Positions 33,688 to 42,417 of a stretch of 64,000 nt of DNA are shown here, one piece after another. Position numbers and translations under genes: made by a program. Below the pieces are notes generated by a model. The model had not been told where the DNA came from and made no database searches. It saw only the letters and a list, made by a program, of their open reading frames with translations. The stretch covers positions 248,001 to 312,000 of the forward strand of contig NZ_JNCS01000004.1 in NCBI RefSeq assembly GCF_000731985.1. Reading direction: 5' to 3'. Position 1 is the stretch's first letter, and each line of letters starts with the position of its first letter. The DNA comes from Natrinema altunense. Lineage in GTDB: Archaea > Halobacteriota > Halobacteria > Halobacteriales > Natrialbaceae.

Positions 33688-34941
33688 ATGAGAGACACCA
33701 CGCGTCAACGAGTGTTGGGGCCTGTATCTCCCATCCGGACGGGTATGGTGGCAGTCGTACTGGGACTCCTCGTCGGTGTTACGTTCGCGGTCTGGAGCGG
33801 CCAGGCGGAGTCGGTTCAGTCCGTCGTGACCCGACCGCTACTGGACGCCGTCCCGACGATCGGACTCCTCGCGCTCGTCATCCCCAGCGACACGGGGAAC
33901 GCGATCGCGCGGTTGACGGCGAAAATCGAGCGATTCGAAGCCGGCGCGGACGCCGTCGACTTCTCGAGCGATCGCGACGACGAACTCGGCGCCCTGGCGG
34001 ACGCCATCGACAGCATGGTCGGGACCGTCCGTGAGCGCGAACGCCGGTTCGAGCGGCAGATCGGGTTTACCAACGACGTGCTCGACGCCATCGACGACGT
34101 GTTCTACGTCCTCGACGAGGACGGGAACGTTCAGTACTGGAACGAGCGGCTGCCCGAGAGAGCGGGCTATTCGGACGAACGGATCGAGTCGATGCACGCG
34201 CTCGATTTCTACGAGGGAGCGGACAGGGAAACGATCCGGGCGGCGATCGAGACGGCCCACGAGACGGGGAACACTCGAGTCGACGCCGACCTCCGAACGG
34301 CCGACGGTGACTTCGTTCCCCACGAGTTCACCGCGGTCGCCCTCGAGGACCCCGACGGTGACACGGTACTGGCGGGAATCGGTCGGGACGTAAGCGAGCG
34401 CACACGCCTCGAGCGGGACCTACGCACCGAGAAGGAGCACTTTCGCGTGGCACTCGAGAACTCGCCGATCACCGCGTTCAGGACGGATACCGACCTCCGC
34501 TACACGTGGATCGGCAACCCACACCCGGACTTTCGGCCCGAAGACGTGCTCGGGACCCGTGACGACGAGTTGTTGCCGGCGGCGGAGGCGGAGAAGGTTA
34601 TGGCGCCAAAGCGGACGGTGCTAGAGACCGGCGAGGGCGTCCGCGAGGAGGTGACGTACGATCTGTCCGGCGAAACGGTCACCTACGATCTGACGGTCGA
34701 ACCACTCCACGACGACGCCGGGGAGATCGTGGGCCTCTCCTGTTCCTCGGAGGACATTACCGACCGGAAAGAGCACGAGTGGGAGCTCGAGCGAACGGGT
34801 GATTTACTCCGACAGACACAACGGATTGCGAGAGTGGGTGGCTGGGAACTCGACCTGCGAACCGATCCCCCCTACAGCGGCATGCTCACGGACGAAGTCT
34901 ATCGGATCCACGAGCTCCCCCCGGAGAGCCGTTCGACATGA
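33688..34941 (+). CDS. Bat-like sensor-regulator, N-terminal part (frameshifted)
   Basis: 417 residues read before a stop inside a PAS domain. Two membrane segments (GMVAVVLGLLVGVTFAVW, about 20-37, and PLLDAVPTIGLLALVI, about 50-65) are followed by a HAMP-like helix pair (about 70-120). PAS domain 1 (about 130-240) ends AGIGRDVSERTRLERDL. PAS domain 2 (about 250-365) ends SSEDITDRKEHE. The start of a third PAS, GGWELDLRTDPPYSGMLTDE, stops at ELPPESRST. The remaining half of that PAS continues in another frame from about 34920, so this and the next entry are probably one gene of about 1065 codons. Confidence 0.8.
   Translation: MRDTTRQRVLGPVSPIRTGMVAVVLGLLVGVTFAVWSGQAESVQSVVTRPLLDAVPTIGLLALVIPSDTGNAIARLTAKIERFEAGADAVDFSSDRDDELGALADAIDSMVGTVRERERRFERQIGFTNDVLDAIDDVFYVLDEDGNVQYWNERLPERAGYSDERIESMHALDFYEGADRETIRAAIETAHETGNTRVDADLRTADGDFVPHEFTAVALEDPDGDTVLAGIGRDVSERTRLERDLRTEKEHFRVALENSPITAFRTDTDLRYTWIGNPHPDFRPEDVLGTRDDELLPAAEAEKVMAPKRTVLETGEGVREEVTYDLSGETVTYDLTVEPLHDDAGEIVGLSCSSEDITDRKEHEWELERTGDLLRQTQRIARVGGWELDLRTDPPYSGMLTDEVYRIHELPPESRST
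34917..34922 (+). other. C6 tract: apparent frameshift site
   Basis: Six C residues (34917-34922) stand where the PAS domain changes frame. Adding one C gives ELPPGEPFDMTKGIEFYHPD, which restores the continuous PAS sequence into the second frame. This could be a one-base deletion mutation, a sequencing error in a homopolymer, or a phase-variable or slippage site. Confidence 0.75.
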
Positions 34942-36884
34942 CGAAAGGGATCGAGTTCTACCACCCTGACGATCAACCACGCATCCGTGCGGCCGTCGAG
35001 CGTGCCATCGAAACGGGTGAGCGCTACGATCTCGAAGCACGGCTGCTCACGGCCAGAGGGAACGAACGATGGATACACACGACCGGCAAAGGGATCGAAA
35101 AAGACGGTGAAATCGTCACGGTCAGGGGTGCGTTTCAGGATATCACCGCCCGCAAAGAGCACGAACTCGCACTGACGTCGATTCACGAAGCCACCCGCGA
35201 ACTCCTCCACACGGAGACGGCGACCGACGTCGCCGAACTGATCGTCGAGACGACCGAGGACGTACTCAACGTCACCGGTGTCGGCATCTATCAGCTCAGC
35301 AGCGACGTGAACCGACTCGAGCCCATCGCTTCCACTCCCGGATTCGGCGACCGCTCCGGTGACCTACCGCCCGTTCCCGTCGGAGACAGCGACTCCATCG
35401 TCTGGAACACGTTCGCCACGGGAACACAGACGATCGTCGACGACACCGAACCGATCGAGCACGCACGGCTGTTCGACGGGACCGTCGACGGTGGGTTGTG
35501 CGTTCCGATCAGCGGGTACGGTGTCTTCGTCGTCCTCGGATCCTCGGCGACGCTCGACGACGAGACCCGGCAGCTGGTCGAAACGCTCGCTGCGACGACC
35601 GAAGCCGCGTTCGACCGGCTCGAGAGTGAAGCGAATCTCCGGCAGCGCGACGCCGAACTCGAAGAACGGAACCGTCGTCTCAACCGGCAGGTGAAGATCA
35701 ACGAAATCATTCGGACGGTCAATCAGTCGCTCGTCGGCGCCACGACGCACGAGGAAATCGAACGAACCGTCTGTGAACGGTTGGTCGCCAACGACGACAT
35801 CGCGTTTGCGTGGATCGGGAGCCTCGACGCCGGCGGGACCACGCTCCAGCCCCACGCCTGGGACGGCACCAATCAGGAGTATCTGAACGTCGTCTCCCTC
35901 GAGACGAGCGCACCATCGCCAGAGCCGTCCGTTCGGACAGCGCAGACCGAACGGTCGATCGTCGTCTCGAACGTCCTCAACGACCTGAAAGCCGACGTCT
36001 GGCGGAAGACCGCCCTCACCGCCGGCTTCTCGTCGTGTTGCTACGTCCCGATCGAGTTCGACGAATACTCGTACGGTGTTCTCTCCGTCTACGCCACCAA
36101 GCCGGGCGTCTTCGACGACCTCGAGCGAACGGTCTTCGAAGAACTGAGTGAGAGTATCGCGAATTCGATCGCCGCAGTGAAGACGCAACAGGCGCTGCAA
36201 GCCGACACGCTCCTCGAACTCACGCTCCGGATCGACGGGAGGGAGTCGTTCCTCACGAAAGTCGCCCGGAAAGCCGACTGTCGGGTCGAGTACGAGGGGC
36301 TCGCGGCCCACTCGGTCGACGAAACGCGGCTGTTCTTTTCGACGATCGGTGGAGACCCCGACGCGATCCGCGCGTTCCTCGAGAGTCTCGTCGCCGTCAC
36401 GAACCACACCCTCGTCGACGAGTCCGGCGACCGGTGTCTCTTCGAAGCGACGACCACCGGTCGCACCATCGCCTCGAAACTCGTCCGCCACGGTGCGCGA
36501 CCGCGGTCGATACGCGCTACCGAAACGGGACTCGAAGTGGTCGTCGATGTCTCACCGACGAGTGACGTTCGTGAGTTCGTCGACATGCTCGCCGAGCAGT
36601 ACCCGAGCGCCGAACTCGTCGCGCGACGCGACGTCCAGCGAACGATGCACACGCGGGAGGAACTGGTAACGTCGCTGTTCGCCGAACTGACGGAGCGACA
36701 GCTCGAGGTCCTCAAAACCGCGTACTACGCCGGCTTCTTCGACTGGCCGCGGACGAGTACGGGTGAGGACATCGCCGAGTTGCTCGGTGTCTCCCAACCG
36801 ACGATCAATCGTCACCTCCGACTCGGGCAGCGACGACTCCTCGAACAGTTGTTCGGCGGTGACGAACAGGCGATCGTCGACTAG
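34938..36884 (+). CDS. Bat-like sensor-regulator, C-terminal part (frameshifted)
   Basis: 648 residues from the ATG at 34938, which overlaps the previous stop (ATGA). It begins with the second half of a PAS domain (GIEFYHPDDQPRIRAAVERA ... GAFQDITARKEHE, to about 75). GAF domain 1 follows (about 80-215), then a short coiled coil, then GAF domain 2 (about 255-400). A BAT-type region (about 410-575) precedes the helix-turn-helix of the HTH_10 family (LTERQLEVLKTAYYAGFFDW ... DIAELLGVSQPTINRHL, about 585-640). Bat was defined as the bacterio-opsin activator; no opsin gene is nearby. If translated alone this part would lack the membrane anchor. Confidence 0.85.
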   Translation: MTKGIEFYHPDDQPRIRAAVERAIETGERYDLEARLLTARGNERWIHTTGKGIEKDGEIVTVRGAFQDITARKEHELALTSIHEATRELLHTETATDVAELIVETTEDVLNVTGVGIYQLSSDVNRLEPIASTPGFGDRSGDLPPVPVGDSDSIVWNTFATGTQTIVDDTEPIEHARLFDGTVDGGLCVPISGYGVFVVLGSSATLDDETRQLVETLAATTEAAFDRLESEANLRQRDAELEERNRRLNRQVKINEIIRTVNQSLVGATTHEEIERTVCERLVANDDIAFAWIGSLDAGGTTLQPHAWDGTNQEYLNVVSLETSAPSPEPSVRTAQTERSIVVSNVLNDLKADVWRKTALTAGFSSCCYVPIEFDEYSYGVLSVYATKPGVFDDLERTVFEELSESIANSIAAVKTQQALQADTLLELTLRIDGRESFLTKVARKADCRVEYEGLAAHSVDETRLFFSTIGGDPDAIRAFLESLVAVTNHTLVDESGDRCLFEATTTGRTIASKLVRHGARPRSIRATETGLEVVVDVSPTSDVREFVDMLAEQYPSAELVARRDVQRTMHTREELVTSLFAELTERQLEVLKTAYYAGFFDWPRTSTGEDIAELLGVSQPTINRHLRLGQRRLLEQLFGGDEQAIVD

Positions 36885-37141
36885 TCCGCCGTCACCGTGG
36901 TCACTCTGCACGCGAACGGTGACGGTATCGCTCGGTCGTGGCCCCCAACGCGACCCGCGTTCGCTGAGACGATCACCGCCGGGTGACGAACCCGCCAGCG
37001 CTCGCTCGGTGAAAGCCCAGTCACTTTCCCCATCGATGTGGTACTCCACGTATGTCCCTCGCGGTTGCCCCGCCGAGAACGAGAGTCGAGCGAGCCAGAA
37101 TCGACGCGCCGTTGGCCCACGCCGGCCGACGATCCTGACGC

Positions 37142-37570
37142 ATGTTCGTCCGTACCGCCACCGCCGACGACGTTCTGGAGGTCCGTCGCATCCTCGACGC
37201 AGCGATGCTCGAGCCGGGTGACGTAGAACAGCGGATCGACGACGGAGACGTCTTCGTGGCCGGCGATCGGCGCGGGGGCACGGAGCCGGCCGGTGAATCC
37301 GACGGGAGCGAACGGGTGCTCGGCACGGCCGTTCTCGAACCCCTCGAGAGCGAGCCGGGCGCCCACGTCGGGGCGATCGGCGTCCGCCGTCGCCACCGGG
37401 GCCGGGGGATCGGCTCGGCGCTGATCGACCGGGCGCTCGAGCGGGAAAAACGGCTCACGGCCCGGTTCGACGACGATGTCAGGCCGTTCTACGAGCGACT
37501 GGGGTTTTCGATCGAACCGATCGACGACCACCGCCATCGCGGCGTTGCGGTGGCGGCTGGGTTCGTCTGA
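37142..37570 (+). CDS. GNAT family N-acetyltransferase
   Basis: A 142-residue acetyltransferase starting MFVRTATADDVLEVRRILDA. The acetyl-CoA-binding motif A is AIGVRRRHRGRGIGSALIDR (RRxxGxG type), and the end has VRPFYERLGFSIEP. The middle is shortened compared with standard GNATs, with a Gly/Glu-rich loop at about 44-60. The acceptor is unknown. The 257 bp upstream (36885-37141) hold no supported gene. Confidence 0.85.
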   Translation: MFVRTATADDVLEVRRILDAAMLEPGDVEQRIDDGDVFVAGDRRGGTEPAGESDGSERVLGTAVLEPLESEPGAHVGAIGVRRRHRGRGIGSALIDRALEREKRLTARFDDDVRPFYERLGFSIEPIDDHRHRGVAVAAGFV

Positions 37571-37606
37571 CGGCTCGACTCATGGGGCCCCGTCGCCTGC
37601 CGGGGT

Positions 37607-37616
37607 AGTTTTATCC
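37607..37616 (+). promoter_or_regulatory. TATA box of the 121-residue protein gene
   Basis: AGTTTTATCC, about 30 nt before the ATG at 37643. It is the same decamer as at 28820-28829. Confidence 0.6.
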
Positions 37617-37642
37617 GGTCTGAACGTGGTACGTGCCCCAGC

Positions 37643-38008
37643 ATGGCGCTCCAACGGCTGCTCCGCGGCGATCCGTCGAAGAGTTCGAAGGTCTATCTGG
37701 CGATCGGGCTCCTCTCGCTGGTGAAAGCGATCGCGGTCCGCAACGACCGGGACCGGTTCCGACGCGAGATCGTCGACGCCGGGTTGTTCCTCGGCGTCGG
37801 ATTCGCGCTTCGCCGATTCAGCAGGGTGAAAGCGCAGAAACGCCGAGAGCTCGAGTCACAGATCCCCGACTGGGCAGCCGACGTGATACGGTCCGAAGCG
37901 ACGTCGACGGGGCTGCAAACGATCGCGAAGCGACACCTCGGGAGTCGATCCGAGCCCGAACCGAAGACGGTTCGAGAGCGAGCGCGCAGCGTTTTCTCGA
38001 ACCGGTAA
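37643..38008 (+). CDS. small basic haloarchaeal protein
   Basis: A 121-residue protein: MALQRLLRGDPSKSSKVYLA, a hydrophobic stretch (VYLAIGLLSLVKAIAV), a second one (VDAGLFLGVGFALRRF) and a basic C-terminal half. It is unusually rich in Arg/Lys for this organism. Two membrane-associated helices are possible. No family recognised. It is convergent with tryptophanase. Confidence 0.6.
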   Translation: MALQRLLRGDPSKSSKVYLAIGLLSLVKAIAVRNDRDRFRREIVDAGLFLGVGFALRRFSRVKAQKRRELESQIPDWAADVIRSEATSTGLQTIAKRHLGSRSEPEPKTVRERARSVFSNR

Positions 38009-38031
38009 CTCGCGTCGGCCGCGCCCGTCCG

Positions 38032-39411
38032 TCAGTCCGAGTCCGCGTCAACAGCGGTCGCGGTTTCGGCCGAGACCGGCTCGAGCGACGCCGAAAAGTG
38101 ACGAAGCTCGGGGACCGCGGGGTTGGAGACGATCTCGAGTCCGGACACCTCGTGGCGGTTCTCGAGGACGGCTTCGGCCGTCTCGACGACGTGCTCGAAG
38201 TGTTCCCGGTGGTAGGTCCGGCGCGGGATCGCGAGACGAACCAGTTCCGGTCGGTCGGTCTCGGGGAACGCGAAGCTCCCGAGTTCGACGCCCCTGACGC
38301 CACCTTCCCGATACAGTTCACAGACCAGCGCCTGCCCCGGGAACTGCTCGGCCGGGATCTCCGGGAAGGTCGCCCCTGCGTCGAGGTAGACCGCGTGCCC
38401 GCCGGTCGGCGTGTACACTGGGATGCCGGCCTCCTCGAGCATCGCGCCGAGTTCGCGGACCTGTTCGACCCGATCCTCGATGTACGACTCCTCGACGGCC
38501 TCGCGCAGGCCGACCGCCATCGCGGCGACGTCGCGTCCGGCCATGCCGCCGTACGTGGGGAACCCCTCGTAGAGGATCGCGCGCTGTTTACACTGCTCAA
38601 AGAGGGCCTCGTCGTCGGTCGCGACGAACCCGCCGACGTTCGCCAGCCCGTCTTTCTTCCCGCTCATGACGAGCGCGTCCGCGAGCCCGAGTTGCTCGCG
38701 TGCCACCTCGGCGACCGTCGCGTCCTCGAACTCGTCTTCGCGCCGGGTCACGAAGTAGGCGTTCTCCGCGAACCGGCAGGCGTCGATCACGAACGTGGCG
38801 TCGATCTCGTCGGCGAACGCCCGGACGCGACGGGTGTTCTCGACGCTGACCGGCTGGCCCGCCGTCGAGTTGTTCGTGATGGTGAGGATCACCAGCGGGA
38901 CTCGATCCGCGCCGACCTCGTCGACGACGTCGCGGGCCCGCTCGATCGAGAAGTCACCCTTGAACGGCTCGTTCGTCGCCGGATCGTGGGCTCCCGGAAC
39001 CGGACAGTCGACCGGATCGGCACCCTGATTCGAGACGTGCGCTCGCGTCGTATCGAAGTGAGTGTTGTTGAGCGCGACGTCGCCCTCGGAGAGCAGGCTG
39101 CCGTAGAGGACGTTCTCGGCACCGCGACCCTGATGGGCCGGGACCACGCGTTCGAACCCCATCACGTCCGCGACCGCGGACTCGAGGCGGTCGAAACTCG
39201 ACGAGCCGGCGTACGCCTCGTCTCCCTGAAGCAGCGCGGCCCACTGGTCGTCGCTCATCGCGCCCGTCCCGCTGTCCGTCAGGAGATCGATGAACACGTC
39301 GTCCGCGGGGAGATTGAACGCGTTATACCCGGCCGCTTCGAGCGCCTGCGTTCGCCGTTCTTTCGATGGAAGGGTGATCCGTTCGACTACTTTCGACTTG
39401 TACGCGACCAT
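38032..39411 (-). CDS. tnaA: tryptophanase / beta-eliminating lyase
   Basis: A 459-residue PLP enzyme of the tryptophanase/tyrosine phenol-lyase family, which splits tryptophan to indole, pyruvate and ammonia. It has LPADDVFIDLLTDSGTGAMS, PAHQGRGAENVLYG, TITNNSTAGQPVSVENTRRV, the PLP aspartate region FVIDACRFAENAYF and the Schiff-base lysine in MSGKKDGLANVGG. All landmarks are intact and the length is typical. Tryptophanase and tyrosine phenol-lyase are hard to separate by sequence reading, so tryptophan is the more likely but unproven substrate. No indole-related transporter is next to it. Confidence 0.9.
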   Translation of the reverse strand: MVAYKSKVVERITLPSKERRTQALEAAGYNAFNLPADDVFIDLLTDSGTGAMSDDQWAALLQGDEAYAGSSSFDRLESAVADVMGFERVVPAHQGRGAENVLYGSLLSEGDVALNNTHFDTTRAHVSNQGADPVDCPVPGAHDPATNEPFKGDFSIERARDVVDEVGADRVPLVILTITNNSTAGQPVSVENTRRVRAFADEIDATFVIDACRFAENAYFVTRREDEFEDATVAEVAREQLGLADALVMSGKKDGLANVGGFVATDDEALFEQCKQRAILYEGFPTYGGMAGRDVAAMAVGLREAVEESYIEDRVEQVRELGAMLEEAGIPVYTPTGGHAVYLDAGATFPEIPAEQFPGQALVCELYREGGVRGVELGSFAFPETDRPELVRLAIPRRTYHREHFEHVVETAEAVLENRHEVSGLEIVSNPAVPELRHFSASLEPVSAETATAVDADSD

Positions 39412-39583
39412 ACCCGCTCAACGCCGCCCGGCGTGTTCAGTCTAGCTGAGAGGTTGTGCGCGTCGATGGCTCGAGACGGCCCCCGCCGGACGGATCGACG
39501 CATCGATGGACGGAATCGGTGGACCGCGCGCGAACGGAGCCGACGGTGACACAGTGTGGGCAGGTTCGATCACGCCCGCGGAC

Positions 39584-40207
39584 TCAGTGAGTGTCGACAC
39601 GGACGCCGCCGAAGACACCGTCGGCGATCCGTGTCCTTGTCGGCTCGGGACCGACGAGTGCCAGCCTCTCGGCCCGTCCGTCACGGATGGTGAGTGTCCG
39701 CGACGAAGCGATACCGTCGGTCGAGCCGGCATCGGGAGCCGCGGGAGGGTCGACGCGGTCGTCGGGGTCGGTCGGGTCGGCAGCGACGAAGCCGGTCGAG
39801 TCGGCCCGACTGAGCGCACCGAGTTCGATCGCAGTAGCGTCGATCACGTCACCGTCGCCCCGGATGATCATGTCCGGGTCGCCGCCGAATTCGAACTCGA
39901 GGGCCGCACGCGTCGAGGCTCCGCCGTCGGCGTCGGTGGCGCGTCCCGTTCCGTCGGGATCAGCGCCCGTGGCGTTCGCAGCCGACGGCTCACCGTCCGG
40001 GCCGTTCGCAGCCGCCGTCTCGCCGGCCGCGAGGTCGGCGAACAGGTCGCTCGCCGTCGTGTCGACGGCATCCTCCGGTCTCGGGTCGTGGTCGCCGCCG
40101 GCGTCGACGAGGTCGGCGGGCGAGTCCGCGTCGAACGCCGCGAGGATCGCGTCCGGGTCGGCCTCGACCTCCTCGAGGACCGCCGCCGCTGTCGGGTCGG
40201 TGCTCAT
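39584..40207 (-). CDS. acidic haloarchaeal protein of unknown function
   Basis: A 207-residue acidic protein from the ATG at 40207 (MSTDPTAAAVLEEVEADPDA). An N-terminal helical part is followed by an Ala/Asp/Gly-rich linker (about 55-110), a small domain with LEFEFGGDPDMIIRGDGDVI, and an end rich in beta strands (RTLTIRDGRAERLALVGPEP). The frame is open upstream to 40309, adding a hydrophobic segment (MFAYAAATAVTAGYAVANSG), so a longer membrane-anchored form is possible. I recognise no family. Confidence 0.55.
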   Translation of the reverse strand: MSTDPTAAAVLEEVEADPDAILAAFDADSPADLVDAGGDHDPRPEDAVDTTASDLFADLAAGETAAANGPDGEPSAANATGADPDGTGRATDADGGASTRAALEFEFGGDPDMIIRGDGDVIDATAIELGALSRADSTGFVAADPTDPDDRVDPPAAPDAGSTDGIASSRTLTIRDGRAERLALVGPEPTRTRIADGVFGGVRVDTH

Positions 40208-40405
40208 GTGTCCGTCCGCACCGACCACCACCTTCGTTACGGTGCTATTACCGCTATTAGCGACTGCATAACCGGCCGTGACCGCTGTAGCAGCTGCATA
40301 CGCGAACAACTACGAAGATAACAGCGTGTTACCAGCGGTCGCGATCGGTTCGGTGACCCGAAACCCTGGGTCGACCCCAACACAGTTCCCGGACGAACCG
40401 CCCGG
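40208..40405. other. intergenic region, possible 5' extension of the acidic protein
   Basis: About 200 bp between aspartate kinase (which ends at 40406) and the acidic protein. The first 100 bp may code for an N-terminal extension of that protein. The rest shows no clear signal. Confidence 0.3.
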
Positions 40406-41584
40406 CTAGAACAGGTCCTGAGTCAACTCGAGGGTCTCCTCGCGGTCGTCCCAGTCGACGAACAGCGCGACGCTGGTCGCGCTGGTGATGATGTCCTGGA
40501 GGTGAATCCGGGCCTCGGCCAGCGGGTTGACGATCTCGCTGATGATCCCCGGCTGGTTAGGGAGTTCGCCGCCGGTCACGCGGATGACGGCGATCGGCGA
40601 GTCGACGGTGACACTCGAGAGTTCGTCGCGTGCGATGACCTCGCGGTGGAGGATGTTCTCGGCGCGTTCGGCTTCCTCCTCGTCGATGTAGAACGTGATG
40701 GTGTCCATCCCGCTGGCGACGGCGTCGATATTGATGTCGCTCTCCGCGACGGACTCCGAGAGATGGTTGAAGATACCGGGCTGATTGCGGATGGCGCGGC
40801 CGGCGACGGTCAGACAGGCAAGCGGCCGCTCGCGCAGGTCGACCAGGTTCTTGAACTCGCCTTCGATGCTCGTGCCGCCCGACAGGAGATCGCCGTGCTG
40901 GTAGTGGACGACGCGGACGTCTAACTTCCCGTCCTTGTACGACAGCGCGGAGGGGGCGACGACCTCGGCCCCGCGGAACGACAGGTTCCGGAGTTCGTCG
41001 ACGGAGATCTCGCCGACGTTCCGAGCCCCTTCGACGACGTGGGGGTCGCCGGTCATGACGCCCTCGACGTCGGTGACGATGACGACCTCGTCGGCGTCCA
41101 TGTACTTGCCCATCATGACGGCCGTGGTGTCGCTGCCGCCCCGCCCCAGCGTCGTGATCGAGCCGTCCGGCCCCTCGGCGAGGAAACCGGTGATGACCGG
41201 CACCGTCCCGTCGAGCTCCGCCGCGACCTCCTGGGCGCGTTCCTGGGTTTCTTCGACGTTGACCTCGCCGTACTCGTCGGTGACGACCGGCCACCGATCG
41301 CTGCCCGGCTCGAGGAAGATCGCGTCGATGCCGCGAGCCGACAGTGCGGCCTTGAGCATGCGGACTGACGTCCGTTCACCCATGCTGACGATCTGAGCGC
41401 GGTCGGCCTCGTCGGTCTCGAAGGAAATCTCGTCGAGCAGTTCGTCGGTGGTCGACCCCATGGCACTGGCGACGACGGCGATCTCGTGGCCGTCCTCGAC
41501 GGCCGCGGCGATCGAATCGGCGGCGCGGTTGATCCGGTCGCCGCTGCCGAGACTCGTCCCGCCGAACTTGGCTACGACGCGCAT
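40406..41584 (-). CDS. lysC: aspartate kinase
   Basis: Phosphorylates aspartate, the first step toward threonine, methionine and lysine. The 392-residue enzyme starts MRVVAKFGGTSLGSGDRINR. It has the catalytic KFGGTS motif, GFLAEGPDGSITTLGRGGSD and TDVEGVMTGDPHVV. Two C-terminal ACT domains (about 255-320, AGRAIRNQPGIFNHLSESVA, and 325-392, TGGELPNQPGIISEIVNPLA) bind allosteric amino acids, so feedback control is expected. The length is typical of the monofunctional enzyme. Confidence 0.95.
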   Translation of the reverse strand: MRVVAKFGGTSLGSGDRINRAADSIAAAVEDGHEIAVVASAMGSTTDELLDEISFETDEADRAQIVSMGERTSVRMLKAALSARGIDAIFLEPGSDRWPVVTDEYGEVNVEETQERAQEVAAELDGTVPVITGFLAEGPDGSITTLGRGGSDTTAVMMGKYMDADEVVIVTDVEGVMTGDPHVVEGARNVGEISVDELRNLSFRGAEVVAPSALSYKDGKLDVRVVHYQHGDLLSGGTSIEGEFKNLVDLRERPLACLTVAGRAIRNQPGIFNHLSESVAESDINIDAVASGMDTITFYIDEEEAERAENILHREVIARDELSSVTVDSPIAVIRVTGGELPNQPGIISEIVNPLAEARIHLQDIITSATSVALFVDWDDREETLELTQDLF

Positions 41585-41808
41585 ACTGCCACCTCACGGG
41601 CCGCGAGCGTTACGATGGTGTGACTCATACTCGGTCCGTAACCAGAGCGGGCAAATAACTGTGTTCATCGTCCGCATTTTTACCTGCGACGGTAGTCCCC
41701 GCGATGCTACAGTCGTCCCCGCGAACGCGATCCCGACTCGAGCGCGCGGCGAACGGCGACGAATGCGCGACCGGGATTTATTGTCGTGCACCGCATTACC
41801 ACACGCCG

Positions 41809-42246
41809 ATGAACGTACGGGACGCACTCGAGGCCGACGCCGACGCGCTCGCGTCGATCGCCGACTCCCCGACGGACGTGATGCGGAACCTCGTCCACGA
41901 CCGAACGGTACGCGTCGCCGAGGACGGGAGTCACGATCCGAACGCGGACGTCTCGGATTCGCAGTACAGCGGTTCCGATCCCGAGGACCTGCTGGGCTTC
42001 ATTAGCTTCGACGCACGCGAGGATACCGTCCACGTCACCCAACTCGACGGAACCTGCGAGGCCTGCACACGGTTGCTGGCCGAACCCGTCCGGTTCGCCG
42101 AACGCGAGTCGATGGCCGTCGAAGTGCTGGCAGCACAGGACGCCGACTCCATCGAGACCGCCGCCGAGGATCTCGGCTTCGAACGGCGCGGCCACGGCCC
42201 GCGGTTCGACGGCTCCCCGACGGTTCGGTTTCGACTCGAACCGTAG
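41809..42246 (+). CDS. GNAT-like small protein
   Basis: A 145-residue acidic protein from the ATG at 41809 (MNVRDALEADADALASIADS). The TATA-like stretch GATTTATTG (about 41775-41783) supports this start. It looks like a short GNAT fold: the usual N-terminal helix, a middle strand pair, and an end resembling the GNAT closing segment (IETAAEDLGFERRGHGPRFD). The acetyl-CoA motif RxxGxG is not obvious. A CxxC (CEACTRLL) occurs in the middle. Activity is uncertain. Confidence 0.65.
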   Translation: MNVRDALEADADALASIADSPTDVMRNLVHDRTVRVAEDGSHDPNADVSDSQYSGSDPEDLLGFISFDAREDTVHVTQLDGTCEACTRLLAEPVRFAERESMAVEVLAAQDADSIETAAEDLGFERRGHGPRFDGSPTVRFRLEP

Positions 42247-42346
42247 CGAGGGGAGCAGAGTATTCGTACCGCGAGTGAGCGAAGCGAACGAGCGGGCCGA
42301 CGACTGACCCGGAGCGCAGCGGAGGGGAAAGAGGAGTGCTTTTGAT

Positions 42347-42417
42347 CGAAATTTTGCCGAGGGACATCGCGCTGGCGGCGAAGCCGTCAGCGCGATAGAC
42401 CGCAGAGCAAAATTTCG
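42347..42417. terminator. nested inverted repeat between convergent genes
   Basis: An outer perfect 11-bp repeat, CGAAATTTTGC (42347-42357) and GCAAAATTTCG (42407-42417), encloses an inner 9-bp repeat, ATCGCGCTG (42366-42374) and CAGCGCGAT (42388-42396). The right outer arm ends immediately at the polD1 stop codon. The left side is about 100 bp after the GNAT-like gene's stop. On the polD1 transcript, U-rich sequence follows. It is probably a bidirectional terminator or RNA end structure. Confidence 0.65.
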
